NCBI RefSeq assembly: GCF_020149765.1
Contig: NZ_CP083809.1
Span: 2,046,001-2,110,000 of the forward strand
DNA length: 64,000 bases
Source of the DNA: Pantoea agglomerans
GTDB taxonomy: Bacteria; Pseudomonadota; Gammaproteobacteria; Enterobacterales; Enterobacteriaceae
Direction: 5' to 3'
The notes below the pieces were generated by a model. That model was not told the origin of the DNA. It ran no database searches and saw nothing but the letters and a program-made list of their open reading frames with translations. Made by a program: the position numbers and the translations under genes. Positions 51,048-58,997 of the stretch are shown piece by piece; positions within the stretch are counted from its first letter, which is position 1; every line of letters begins with the position of its first letter.

Positions 51048-52064
51048 TTATTTTTTATCTGCCCCGATAACGCCGACTGCAATCGCGTGATCGAGGAACC
51101 TGAAAAGCAGCTCAATCTGGCTGCCATATTTGCTTTCAAACTCCCTCATGTCCCGGTGCAGCTCATCGTGATGCGCTCTGCAAAGCGGTATCACAAATAG
51201 GTCATGCGCCTTCGTCCCCATTCCTCCCTGACCGTGCCCGATGATGTGGTGCGGATCGTCTGCCTGCTTACCGCAGCAGGCACACTTTTGCGCCTTTACC
51301 CAGCGCGTATACTTCTCGCTTTCCCAGCGCTTACGCTTTGGACGAAGCATAAATGATTCCGGCGACTCCGGGTCTGCCGCCAGGCTGATAACCTTCTTCA
51401 CGACTTCCCCGGCCTCCTGCAAAACTTCCCGGCCCGGACGCTCTGGCGTAATCAGTGATTCCTTCAGCGTGCCGGTAGCCACCTGCTCTGCCTTCATCTT
51501 CAGAACACGGCGCGCCGGCGCTTCGGGGACAAGGTCGATTACGTCCTTGATGGATGCCCACCAGCACAGTTCGGGCAAGGTCAGCGTATGGTTAGCATGC
51601 AGGCCCATATCGAGACACGCGCTGTGAATGATCCACGCTGCGACGTTCGCCGCGGCAACCTCTTCCATCTCACCAGATACGCCGTTATTGCGCAGCTTGT
51701 TGTCATGGTGGTAGCAGAGCGACAGCACGCCATCTTCTGTTTCAAGCGTGGTCATTTCGTGGAAGTGGAAGCCGTCGCCGTCATCGCACTGGCATGCGTT
51801 AATCATGCCTACCCAGACAGTAAGATCGGGAAAGCCACCAGCAGCGGCAATAACACGCTCATGACGGAAGAAGGAATTCAGCAGCGGCTCATCCAGTAAG
51901 GGCTGATTGCCATCGTTGATTTTCCCTGACGGCAGGTCAGCCATATCGCCAGTCGGCGTGCTGATGAGTACGCGGCCACGAAACAGGCTCATCAGTTCTG
52001 AGCCAGGCTTGAACAAGACTATCCCCGTGCGCGGCGCCACTTCCGGTGTTAGAAGCGCCCTCAC
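51048..52064 (-). CDS. DUF968 phage protein, putative HNH-like nuclease
   Basis: 338 aa with a GTG start at 52064 that overlaps the TGA of the upstream small gene. MRALLTPEVAPRTGIVLFK is the usual DUF968 start. The C-terminus holds CACCGKQADDPHHIIGHG and PLCRAHHDELH, an HNH/zinc-type site. These proteins sit near Q in many lambdoid phages and are suggested to act in recombination. A function has not been shown here. Confidence 0.85.
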   Translation of the reverse strand: MRALLTPEVAPRTGIVLFKPGSELMSLFRGRVLISTPTGDMADLPSGKINDGNQPLLDEPLLNSFFRHERVIAAAGGFPDLTVWVGMINACQCDDGDGFHFHEMTTLETEDGVLSLCYHHDNKLRNNGVSGEMEEVAAANVAAWIIHSACLDMGLHANHTLTLPELCWWASIKDVIDLVPEAPARRVLKMKAEQVATGTLKESLITPERPGREVLQEAGEVVKKVISLAADPESPESFMLRPKRKRWESEKYTRWVKAQKCACCGKQADDPHHIIGHGQGGMGTKAHDLFVIPLCRAHHDELHRDMREFESKYGSQIELLFRFLDHAIAVGVIGADKK

Positions 52065-52207
52065 GAGGTAAATCCGGGGGCCAGGCGCTCAGAGAAATTT
52101 GCCTGAGGATATCGATGTGTGACTAATGGCACGCTTAGAGGCGCGCTTGATGGAATGATTACGGCTTGGCTGGCTGGCGTTAAGCCGCCAGTTACCTGGT
52201 TTGACAT
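52061..52207 (-). CDS. Small phage protein coupled to DUF968
   Basis: 48 aa, MSNQVTGGLTPASQAVIIP at the start, with GGAGAG upstream. Its TGA overlaps the GTG of the DUF968 gene (GTGA), a strong sign that it is translated. No family recognised. Confidence 0.5.
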   Translation of the reverse strand: MSNQVTGGLTPASQAVIIPSSAPLSVPLVTHRYPQANFSERLAPGFTS

Positions 52208-52523
52208 GTCTGCTCTCCACACCATTTTTAATCCGGTCCCGCCCCCTCATCTGCAAATGAACGGAACCAACCTTTTCCGGCAGCGTCTGCAAACGCTGAA
52301 CGACCTAACTATCATAACAATTCAAAACTAAAATTCACGACCTAGATGTATAAAATCATCTTTTAATAGCTTTAATGGTCCCCTTATGTTAAAAGCAGAA
52401 ATTCATTGCGTTGACCAATCAATGACTTAGCAAAGGATACCTATACATAAACAATTTGCCCATATTTTTTTATATTAAGACAATGTAATATAAGCATTAT
52501 GAAAACTTAGAGCTTAAAAATAG
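52208..52523. other. AT-rich intergenic stretch, no gene seen
   Basis: About 315 bp separating the leftward DUF968 unit from the rightward cargo gene at 52524. The left 90 bp hold conflicting short frames on both strands that I do not trust; the right part is very AT-rich with promoter-like TTGCCC near 52456 and GACAAT 17 bp on. The base composition shift suggests an insertion boundary. Confidence 0.4.
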
Positions 52524-53081
52524 ATGTCTACTATTACAGAATTAGTCTCTGCTTTGGCTTGGCCACTAGCATTTGTATGGTTTGTTAACAAATATGGCAA
52601 TGACGTGAAGGAGCTAATCTTAAGAATATCCAAAGTAAAAATTGGAAGTGCTGAAGCTGAATTTAATTTGGGTTTAATTGATGCTGAAGTCATGGCAACT
52701 GAGTCTCATCTTAATGAAGTTTCTAAATACTCTTCGGGAGAAGATAGTGATTTCATCGAAAGATTGTTTCAACTGGAGAGAATCGCCGATATTTCCCCTA
52801 GAGCTGCGATTGTCGAGTCATGGTCACTAATTGAGGAAGCAGCTGGTAAGGCCGGATTTGTTCAAGGAGCAGCCGTCCCTCGGATTAACTCTGCGTTATT
52901 TATTGAATGGTTAGTGAAAGAGGGAAGAATTGACGAGTCCACAGCTGATTTATTAGGGAAAATGAAAGCGCTTAGAAATAAGGCTTTGCATTTAAACGAT
53001 TTTGAACTCACAAAAAATGAAGCTGAGCGATACCTTAGAATCGCAGCTAAAATATCTTTGCTTATTATAGAGCCAGAGTAA
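52524..53081 (+). CDS. Membrane-anchored HEPN-like protein (phage cargo)
   Basis: 185 aa. A hydrophobic N-terminus (LVSALAWPLAFVWFVNKYG) is followed by helices and the motif LRNKALH (Arg151, His156), an R-x4-H pattern of HEPN ribonuclease folds. The DNA is AT-rich, and the gene reads opposite to its late-region neighbours. Such genes in prophages often give exclusion or abortive infection, an inference here. The ribosome site is weak. Confidence 0.65.
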   Translation: MSTITELVSALAWPLAFVWFVNKYGNDVKELILRISKVKIGSAEAEFNLGLIDAEVMATESHLNEVSKYSSGEDSDFIERLFQLERIADISPRAAIVESWSLIEEAAGKAGFVQGAAVPRINSALFIEWLVKEGRIDESTADLLGKMKALRNKALHLNDFELTKNEAERYLRIAAKISLLIIEPE

Positions 53082-53221
53082 TTCCTGCAGGACGGAAATG
53101 CAGTTTTCAGCATAAGCCATTATGACACTTAACCAGCTACAGATATTGATTTTAGTATCCTTTATACTAACCATCAGTATATGGGCATTTTTATATTCAC
53201 CATTAGTAATGGAGTTAACAT

Positions 53222-53749
53222 ATGCACCGATTTTCCGAATTGGTATATAGATGCACTTATTTTTCTTTAAGCACAATAAATGAAGCTTACGATAAAACGG
53301 TGATTGAATTATCAGAGACTGGCGCAACAACCCCAGTAAAAAACCTTCAATCATTAAACTTACAAAGGATGATTCATGCAGTAGGCATGTTTTCAATCTT
53401 TGAAGCACATCTACAATTAGCGCTCAATTGTAAAAACGGCTTTAAAGAGACTGAGTTAATACTTGAAGAAGCAAACAACCTCACTTTAAAAGAAGATTTT
53501 CACAATTGCTACCTTGCAATAAACGCCTTAAAACATGGTGATGGAGCAAGTTACGCTAAACTTCTTGAGAAAATTAGCACGATTGATTTTGTTGTAGAAA
53601 CACCTGAGACTCCCGCAACTGAAGAAGGTGATGTATCTGGTGTTATGGGTCTGGTAAGGGTTGATGATAATTTCATTAAACACTGCCTTGAAATCATTGA
53701 AAAAGTCTCTGAATGCATCTCAACACAGCGCCCCGGAGTCTTTATATAA
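53222..53749 (+). CDS. Helical protein of unknown function, tandem cargo gene
   Basis: 175 aa, AT-rich, 140 bp downstream of the previous gene and in the same direction. It is mainly helical; NALKHGDGASYAKLLEK near residues 101-117 resembles HEPN-type active-site helices, though the usual Arg is absent (N-x3-H). A negatively charged loop rich in Glu, Pro and Thr follows. No firm family. Confidence 0.6.
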   Translation: MHRFSELVYRCTYFSLSTINEAYDKTVIELSETGATTPVKNLQSLNLQRMIHAVGMFSIFEAHLQLALNCKNGFKETELILEEANNLTLKEDFHNCYLAINALKHGDGASYAKLLEKISTIDFVVETPETPATEEGDVSGVMGLVRVDDNFIKHCLEIIEKVSECISTQRPGVFI

Positions 53750-53813
53750 GTTAGTTATCCTTTTACTTCTACAATTGGCTTACTATTGGCAAGCAAAATA
53801 AATACAAATTACA

Positions 53814-53836
53814 GTCCGCTTTAATTTCAAGCGGAC
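53814..53836. terminator. Hairpin between cargo gene and ParB-like gene
   Basis: GTCCGCTT...AAGCGGAC (8-bp stem). On the minus strand a T-rich run follows it, so it may end the ParB-like transcript; the plus side has only a weak T content. Confidence 0.45.
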
Positions 53837-53950
53837 CTTCATAGCAAAACTATATTTTATGAAAAATACATTAACACGTGCTGATTATTCTTATCTAAGA
53901 AAGGCAAGGTGAGCGACCGTTTATGCTAATCGGAGATGGCAAAATCATTT

Positions 53951-55273
53951 TCATGCATTACCCCCTATGTCCGATATCGTCATCTGCCCTGCCAGTTCGG
54001 TGACGGCGGCGCGCAGCATACGGATATTTTCCCACGATGATTTATCAGCACGCTCCACCAGCCCGATAAACTCTGCCATGCTCATTTCGGTATTCAGCCG
54101 CGCCTCGATGGCTACTGAACTGAAGCGATTGAACTTCTCCATTACCTGCGCATCTTCCAGATCGGGATACTGAGCTTCTACCCACGCTTTCAGCTCCGCG
54201 TTCTCCAGCTTTTTCTGCTTCAGGCGCTGTGCTTTGGCTAGAATCTCTGCCGGCACTACCACGACCGCTGGATTTTCAAATGAGTCTGCCGCCCAGGTAT
54301 GCGCGAAACGGGATTCATTGAATGGATAAATGTCTTTGTCGCCAAACATCGCAGCGGCGCAGGCCCAGACTTCAACGCCGCTTTGCTCCAGAATGCCAGC
54401 GCGGGTTAGTGGCATGTTTTCGTCATACTGGCTATCAGCGTTTACGGCAGACGGCGACGCGCCAGCGGGAATGCCTGAGCGGTATTCGGAAATGATGGCC
54501 ATAACTTCTTCAATGCGGCTCAGGTCGATAAGCAAAGCGCCTTTCCCCTCCTCGGCTTCGCCTTTCTGAGCATCACACAGCAGTTCTACCAGGCGACGAG
54601 CGCGCGCAGCGCTGAACTGAGGCATCGCATCGGATTTTGTCAGCTTCTTCTTGCCAGTCGCCTTCGCCTTCTCCAGCTGCGTTTTTGCGACACTTCCGGC
54701 TTTCACACCATGCTCGCGCACCAGGGCAACGGCTGTAGTTGCAGCAAGCTCTTTGTTTTTTACCATGGCGATCAGTTCATCTCCGGAAGTAAGCAGCTGC
54801 AGGTGATGCTCCACGTCAGCAATAGAGCGCTTCACCTTCTTCGCTATCTCAGCCGGTTCCATGCCTTGATTGCTCATGCGCTGATAGGCTGCTGCGCGCT
54901 CCAGCGGTTCCAGCGCGCGCCCCTGGCTACTCGTGACCATGAAGGCGATGCGATCGGCTTCGGACCCTACGAAATCTTTGCACTCCAAGCGGATGTCATA
55001 ACCAGCTTCTTTCGCCAGCAGCGCGCCATGGTAACGGTGATGACCGTCGATGATCTTGATGCCCTGTTCAGTGACCTGCACAGCCAACGGAGGCACATGC
55101 TCACCGGCGATAAAGGCATCGCGGAATTCTTCGACGTGGGTCTGGTCAATCTCACGTATGTTGTAACCACTTTCGACGTATAGCTCATCGACGCCCAGCA
55201 GGTAAGTTTTTCGGGTGGTAATGTTGGTTTCAGTCTTTGCTTTGTTGTCGTAAATTCTTGCTAAGTTAGTCAT
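53951..55273 (-). CDS. ParB/RepB/Spo0J-domain phage protein
   Basis: 440 aa from the ATG at 55273, which overlaps the preceding small gene (ATGA). The N-terminal ParB domain shows VPPLAVQVTEQGIKIIDGHHRY, with a helix-turn-helix near GMEPAEIAKKVKRSIADVE. The C-terminal 200 residues are phage-specific. No ParA gene adjoins it, so it is unlikely to be a classical partition system; such genes lie between O and Q in several phages. The function is unknown, possibly nuclease or regulatory. Confidence 0.8.
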   Translation of the reverse strand: MTNLARIYDNKAKTETNITTRKTYLLGVDELYVESGYNIREIDQTHVEEFRDAFIAGEHVPPLAVQVTEQGIKIIDGHHRYHGALLAKEAGYDIRLECKDFVGSEADRIAFMVTSSQGRALEPLERAAAYQRMSNQGMEPAEIAKKVKRSIADVEHHLQLLTSGDELIAMVKNKELAATTAVALVREHGVKAGSVAKTQLEKAKATGKKKLTKSDAMPQFSAARARRLVELLCDAQKGEAEEGKGALLIDLSRIEEVMAIISEYRSGIPAGASPSAVNADSQYDENMPLTRAGILEQSGVEVWACAAAMFGDKDIYPFNESRFAHTWAADSFENPAVVVVPAEILAKAQRLKQKKLENAELKAWVEAQYPDLEDAQVMEKFNRFSSVAIEARLNTEMSMAEFIGLVERADKSSWENIRMLRAAVTELAGQMTISDIGGNA

Positions 55274-55392
55274 TTGGATGCCAGCTCCCAGGACAGGGTA
55301 ACGATCAGCGCGGCTATCATCAGGGCCGCAGTGCGAATGCTTTGGTAAAAAATTACGTTGCGCTCGTAATGGCGCTGCAGTGAAGTCATCAT
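55270..55392 (-). CDS. 40-aa single-span membrane peptide
   Basis: The peptide begins MMTSLQRHYERN and has one hydrophobic span (TAALMIAALIVTLSWELA). Its ATG overlaps the PerC-like stop and its TGA overlaps the ParB-like start, both as ATGA. That double coupling is strong support for translation despite its size. Confidence 0.65.
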   Translation of the reverse strand: MMTSLQRHYERNVIFYQSIRTAALMIAALIVTLSWELASK

Positions 55393-55820
55393 CGGTACGA
55401 TTCACTCCAGCCGCTTTCGCTACTCAACGCTCCGCTGTTCAGGCCGCCATAGTTCGTGCAGCGAACCGAAGCCATGTTCAAGCAGCGCGCTCTGCGAAGA
55501 ACTGCTTTTTGCCTCAGCCCTTCTTTACGAGTTGCGTCCATGGCTTTTAGCCACATTGCAGATGCCCGGCGCCATAACTGGCGATCCTCCAGGTCATAGG
55601 CTTTGTCACAAAGCGCAGCGAACCTGTGATCTTCCTCCGTCGCTGGCTCGGTTACGAAGTAGCGGCACTTATCATCGCGGTAAAGCTCACCAACAGCTGT
55701 AAGGTTTCCCACCAGCTTGCTGACCTCAGTGCGGTTCATCTGGATGGCAATTGCCAGCTCGCTTGTCAGCATCCCCGGCTTAGCCAGGATATGTGCCAGA
55801 ATCATTTGCTCAGTATTCAT
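55389..55820 (-). CDS. PerC-like transcriptional regulator
   Basis: 143 aa. The N-terminal winged-helix part (KPGMLTSELAIAIQMNRTEVSKLVGNL) precedes a PerC-like segment (YDLEDRQLWRRASAMWLKAMD, then RRARCL). PerC proteins activate virulence-type genes in some enterobacteria, and phage copies are common between O and Q. Its role here is not known. Confidence 0.75.
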   Translation of the reverse strand: MNTEQMILAHILAKPGMLTSELAIAIQMNRTEVSKLVGNLTAVGELYRDDKCRYFVTEPATEEDHRFAALCDKAYDLEDRQLWRRASAMWLKAMDATRKEGLRQKAVLRRARCLNMASVRCTNYGGLNSGALSSESGWSESYR

Positions 55821-55834
55821 AGTTGCGTCTCCTG

Positions 55835-56722
55835 TTATTCGCCACGGAAGCCATGCGGGATTGCGTAATCAGCGGATGGCACGACAGTGATGTCACGCTG
55901 TCCACCAGCTTTAGGGAGGTCGTTCGCACGCTCTTCTTTGACCGATAAGTAGCAGCGCTCGGTGATCAGGTAGTCGAAGTTCTTTTTGCGCCATGTGCGC
56001 CCTGAAGTGTTATCCGCCCGGTTCTCGCACATCCACCGGCAGTTCTTCGCGATGTAGCGGAGATACGCCACCCAGCGCTCCTGGGTGAAGTCGAACTTAC
56101 GCCAGAAAGTGCGCAGCTTTTCACGGCGGCTGCCTGTGAATTCAGCCACACGCGGCATCTCTGGGATGATCTGGTGATAAGCGTCCAGAATGGACTGGTA
56201 ATCCAGATGCTGCTGGGCAGGCGAAGCCTGACGAACAGTCTCTGTTGTAATCTCTGTAGTATTCTCTGTTGTATTCTCTGTAAGACGAGGGCAGGTTGCC
56301 CCCATGGATGAGATTAAATTGCCCTTTTCGACTGGCGCAACCTGCCCTTTTCGACGAGTGCAATTTGCACCCTTCGATGAGTGCAAATTGCCCTCATCGG
56401 TGAGCAGTGGGTTTTTGTGGTTGATTGCGTAAAAATTAGTACGGTCGTGCTGAGACTTTTTCAATTGCTCAACATAGATGAGACCGCTCTTTTTAAGCGA
56501 AGTCAGGGCGCGCTTAACCGTGTCAGAAGACCAAAACGGGAATTGCTCATTCCATTCGTCAATAGTGTTATAAACCCATCGCCGACCGTCATGCTCTACG
56601 CCAGAGTTAGTGTCTTCCAGCCAGTAACAGATTTGCTGAAGCACGATAGCTTCATTCAGGCCGATCCGGCATGCCAGCACTGGGCTGATGACTAGGGGCT
56701 TCACTTTCAGAAGTAAACTCAT
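55835..56722 (-). CDS. O-like phage replication initiator carrying the origin
   Basis: 295 aa. The N-terminal winged helix (LNEAIVLQQICYWLED, then FWSSDTVKRALTSLKKSGLIYVEQLK) is the DNA-binding part of phage replication proteins. The middle (residues about 105-160) is low complexity, TENTTENTTEITTET among it, because it encodes a 23-bp iteron array and 12-bp repeats. The C-terminus probably recruits the helicase loader. No P-like gene follows, so host or C-terminal functions must load helicase. Confidence 0.8.
   Translation of the reverse strand: MSLLLKVKPLVISPVLACRIGLNEAIVLQQICYWLEDTNSGVEHDGRRWVYNTIDEWNEQFPFWSSDTVKRALTSLKKSGLIYVEQLKKSQHDRTNFYAINHKNPLLTDEGNLHSSKGANCTRRKGQVAPVEKGNLISSMGATCPRLTENTTENTTEITTETVRQASPAQQHLDYQSILDAYHQIIPEMPRVAEFTGSRREKLRTFWRKFDFTQERWVAYLRYIAKNCRWMCENRADNTSGRTWRKKNFDYLITERCYLSVKEERANDLPKAGGQRDITVVPSADYAIPHGFRGE
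56239..56285. repeat. 12-bp tandem repeats, possible DNA-unwinding element
   Basis: TCTCTGTtGTAt-type units start at 56239, 56251, 56263 and 56275 (last one partial). They lie beside the iterons, as the AT-rich element does in lambda ori. Confidence 0.65.
56296..56410. repeat. Five 23-bp iterons, predicted replication origin
   Basis: Units begin at 56296, 56319, 56342, 56365 and 56388 with an exact 23-bp period. The best conserved parts are TTGCCC and TCGA-GAGTGCAA. A period of 23 is not a multiple of three, so it is not a protein repeat. It matches the layout of lambda ori inside O. Confidence 0.8.
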
Positions 56723-56894
56723 GATCTGCCCTTACTTCCCTGAAATAACGCTGAAACTGGTCAAGTGGGCTGAAGCACTCACCATGTTCGTAATTGTCGC
56801 GCCGGTAGATAACGCGGTTTGTTTCAGGCTCCCACCGAACGACACGGACAATGACGCCGCGTTTGTCTTTGAACATTCGGTTGAGCTCGCGCAT
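56652..56894 (-). CDS. DUF4222 phage protein
   Basis: 80 aa. RELNRMFKDKRGVIVRVVRW and YRRDNYEHGECFSPLDQFQ are typical of DUF4222, a small phage family of unknown role found just upstream of replication genes. Its 3' end overlaps the O-like start by 71 bp. Confidence 0.8.
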   Translation of the reverse strand: MRELNRMFKDKRGVIVRVVRWEPETNRVIYRRDNYEHGECFSPLDQFQRYFREVRADHEFTSESEAPSHQPSAGMPDRPE

Positions 56895-57076
56895 TCCATT
56901 AACCCCATTTGACGGTGTGACTCACCCACAGCCCACTCTACAAAGCTGTGGTTCACCTCTTCGCTGCATCCAGGTACATTAAGCACATACCGCAGCGGCT
57001 CCTGATTGAAACGGCCACCAGCCGACGGCAGGCACCTAAATTGCGGAACAGGATGGAATCTGTTTAAATTGACCAT
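56732..57076 (-). CDS. Possible small phage gene overlapping DUF4222
   Basis: Begins 4 bp after the YmfL-like stop (ATG 57076), VNLNRFHPVPQFRCLPSAGG. About 60 residues look protein-like before it overlaps DUF4222 in another frame for 160 bp. Only the first part is convincing; a frameshift or early end may apply. Confidence 0.35.
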   Translation of the reverse strand: MVNLNRFHPVPQFRCLPSAGGRFNQEPLRYVLNVPGCSEEVNHSFVEWAVGESHRQMGLMECASSTECSKTNAASLSVSFGGSLKQTALSTGATITNMVSASAHLTSFSVISGK

Positions 57077-57080
57077 GCGA

Positions 57081-57629
57081 TTATTTCTCCACACCAAGTG
57101 ATTTGGTCGCAACTGAACGCTCCGGGCTGCAACCTGGGGCGTTCGCCTTATCTGGCGGGCAAAAAACGCGATACAGCAACGTTAGATGCTCCTGCCACTT
57201 AGCCATTACCTGATAGCTGTTCTCCTCAATCTGCTCCCTTTCAGCTGCATCAATCACGCCGTCCTCTGTGGCTTTACGCAGATAGGCTGAATGCTTACCG
57301 ATCCACTCAACTGACTCCATCAGGCGCTCGTTGATGTCTGCGTTATCAACATCCTCGATCTCCACCATTGGGACGTTAACGCTGTTCGACTGACGGGACA
57401 CTGCGTCAGCTATGTATTTAGTGCCGCTGGCCTGTTGAAGAACCATCGCCCAACCCATGGGGAATATCTGGTCACCCTCAAGACGCAGTCGGTTAAAGAG
57501 CGCGTTCTCTGTAATGCCCAGCCACTCAGCTGCTTCCGCATAACCACCAGGCATGCTGGTGATGGTTTTTCGGATCGCAGCAACAAGCCAGGCTGGTTGC
57601 TTTTCTATTTGCCAGTCAGGTTTACCCAC
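57081..57629 (-). CDS. YmfL-family (CII-like) regulator
   Basis: 182 aa with a GTG start at 57629 (GAGGG upstream). The first 70 residues, with GGYAEAAEWLGITENALFNRLR, form a helix-turn-helix as in YmfL/CII-type proteins. It follows the Cro-like gene by 13 bp and probably controls the lysis-lysogeny choice. Confidence 0.8.
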   Translation of the reverse strand: MGKPDWQIEKQPAWLVAAIRKTITSMPGGYAEAAEWLGITENALFNRLRLEGDQIFPMGWAMVLQQASGTKYIADAVSRQSNSVNVPMVEIEDVDNADINERLMESVEWIGKHSAYLRKATEDGVIDAAEREQIEENSYQVMAKWQEHLTLLYRVFCPPDKANAPGCSPERSVATKSLGVEK

Positions 57630-57642
57630 GGCTAAGCCCTCT

Positions 57643-57897
57643 CTACTGTGGTTTCGCTACGGATGGCGTAGCTGTTAAAGTCTCGGTGCTGGTCAGGTAG
57701 CGCTGGGGATAAAGAATTTCCAGCTCGCTGATTTCGCCTTTAAAGAACAAAGCCAGGCGCTCTGCTACATCCAGTGATGCCACCTGCAGACCGCGTTCAA
57801 TCCGGCTTAGGTTGCCTACATCCAGATGGATGGCGCCGGCTACTTCACTTAGTGTTCTGCCTTGCGACTTGCGCAAGTTTCGTAGCGGTGAAGACAT
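57643..57897 (-). CDS. Cro-like repressor
   Basis: 84 aa. LSEVAGAIHLDVGNLSRIERG is a clear helix-turn-helix. It is the first gene of the rightward-lambda (here leftward) early transcript, divergent from CI, with the operators between. Confidence 0.85.
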   Translation of the reverse strand: MSSPLRNLRKSQGRTLSEVAGAIHLDVGNLSRIERGLQVASLDVAERLALFFKGEISELEILYPQRYLTSTETLTATPSVAKPQ

Positions 57898-57913
57898 TTT
57901 TTACCCCCTTAGT

Positions 57914-57974
57914 TGCGTAATTCGCATATTATTTCATGCTAGCAGATTGCGCAAGTTAATTTGCGTTTCATGCA
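57914..57974. promoter_or_regulatory. oR: three operator sites between cro and cI
   Basis: Three 13-bp sites fit TGCR-N5-YGCA: TGCG-N5-CGCA (57914-57926), AGCA-N5-CGCA (57941-57953, one mismatch) and TGCG-N5-TGCA (57962-57974). The spacing is 27 and 21 bp. They are the expected CI/Cro sites. Confidence 0.75.
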
Positions 57975-57995
57975 AACTAGCCATTAAATAGGCAC

Positions 57996-58691
57996 ATGAA
58001 CATAGGAAATCGAATCAGAGAACTGCGGCTTGCGCGCGGGCTGACAATGAACGATCTGGCTGATGCTGTAGGCGTCGACCAGGCGAACATTTCACGCCTT
58101 GAGACAGGAAAGCAAAAATCCTTTACCGAGCAATCGCTTAATAAAATAGCGAATGCGCTAAATGTGAGCCTCGGTGAATTATTTATTCCCTCCGATCCAA
58201 AAAATACTGTATATAATAACAGTAAGGATATGGTTAAGGTTATACAAGGGGGGGATGTGTATCGTGTGGATTTGCTTGATGTAAATGTAAGTGCTGGCCC
58301 AGGAGCCTTTGTTGGTAGTGACATTATCGATGTCATTCGCTCTATTGAGTACAACACTGAGCACGCCAAGAACTTCTTCGGCGGTAAGCCTGCGACAACG
58401 GTCAAGATGGTTAATGTCCGCGGTGACAGTATGTCGGGCACTATCGAGCCAGGAGACCTTGTTTTTGTAGATGTTTCAGTAAATCAATTTGATGGTGATG
58501 GTATTTATGTGTTTGATTTCGATGGAAAAATACACATAAAGCGCTTGCAGATGGTTCCCGATAAAATCGTCGTCATTTCTGACAATACCCGATATCGCGA
58601 CTGGTTCATTGATGAATCGAATGAACACCGCTTTTATATTTTCGGCAAGGTCATGATCAGCCAGTCGCAATCCTTCAAACGACACGGCTAA
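57996..58691 (+). CDS. CI-type prophage repressor with S24 peptidase domain
   Basis: 231 aa. A helix-turn-helix (MNDLADAVGVDQANISRLETG) is followed by an S24 domain with cleavage site SAG (Ala100-Gly101), Ser145 in GDSMSG and Lys182 in IHIKRL. It keeps the prophage silent and is RecA-inducible. Operator sites lie on both sides. It is followed by a terminator. Confidence 0.93.
   Translation: MNIGNRIRELRLARGLTMNDLADAVGVDQANISRLETGKQKSFTEQSLNKIANALNVSLGELFIPSDPKNTVYNNSKDMVKVIQGGDVYRVDLLDVNVSAGPGAFVGSDIIDVIRSIEYNTEHAKNFFGGKPATTVKMVNVRGDSMSGTIEPGDLVFVDVSVNQFDGDGIYVFDFDGKIHIKRLQMVPDKIVVISDNTRYRDWFIDESNEHRFYIFGKVMISQSQSFKRHG
58207..58222. promoter_or_regulatory. LexA-box match inside the cI gene
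   Basis: CTGTATATAATAACAG fits CTG-N10-CAG; extended to TACTG...CAGTA it is nearly the ideal SOS box. It falls in the codons of the linker before the S24 domain. Its role is unclear. Confidence 0.6.
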
Positions 58692-58711
58692 CCCCTCCTC
58701 ACAAGTCACAT

Positions 58712-58736
58712 AAGCCCGGTTCTGCCGGGCTTTTTT
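58712..58736 (+). terminator. Terminator of cI
   Basis: AAGCCCGG-TTCTG-CCGGGCTT, followed by further T residues. Confidence 0.9.
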
Positions 58737-58757
58737 GCGTCTTTAACATTTATTGTT

Positions 58758-58801
58758 TGCAAATAACGCATTTTAACACTTGCGTTATATGCATATCCGC
58801 A
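58758..58801. promoter_or_regulatory. oL: second operator region after cI
   Basis: TGCA-N5-CGCA (58758-58770) and TGCG-N5-TGCA (58781-58793) share the oR pattern; an overlapping TGCA-N4-CGCA (58790-58801) is a possible third. They head the rightward operon that leads to xis. Confidence 0.7.
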
Positions 58802-58841
58802 TTATTGTTTTCCTCATCAGCAGTTACTTACGGATATTGAG

Positions 58842-58997
58842 ATGAGAATGGTCAAGAACATGAGCAACACCAAGTTTTGGGACCTGATCACTTTTCTGTA
58901 CCTGTTCCCGGATGCCGAGCTGGTTTGCGATGGGGATATGGGAATCGTGTTGTTGGAGTGCTGTGTCGATAGCCCGGCAGCGAAGCCGGTTTTTTGA
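58842..58997 (+). CDS. Small phage protein, first gene after oL
   Basis: 51 aa. It begins MRMVKNMSNTKFWDL and then has FLYLFPDAELVCDGDMG. It is the first frame after the oL region, in the place of N or a similar early protein, but no N-like Arg-rich motif is present. Ribosome binding is weak. The function is unknown. Confidence 0.5.
   Translation: MRMVKNMSNTKFWDLITFLYLFPDAELVCDGDMGIVLLECCVDSPAAKPVF

Noticed and set aside
52089..52331. Overlapping open frames on both strands (67 and 70 codons)
   Set aside because: They conflict with each other, and the 48-codon frame coupled to DUF968 explains the region better.
54710..55183. 157-codon open frame on + strand
   Set aside because: Antisense of the ParB-like gene.
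56239..56285. CRISPR-like short repeats
   Set aside because: 12-bp direct repeats without spacers, inside a replication gene; origin element instead.
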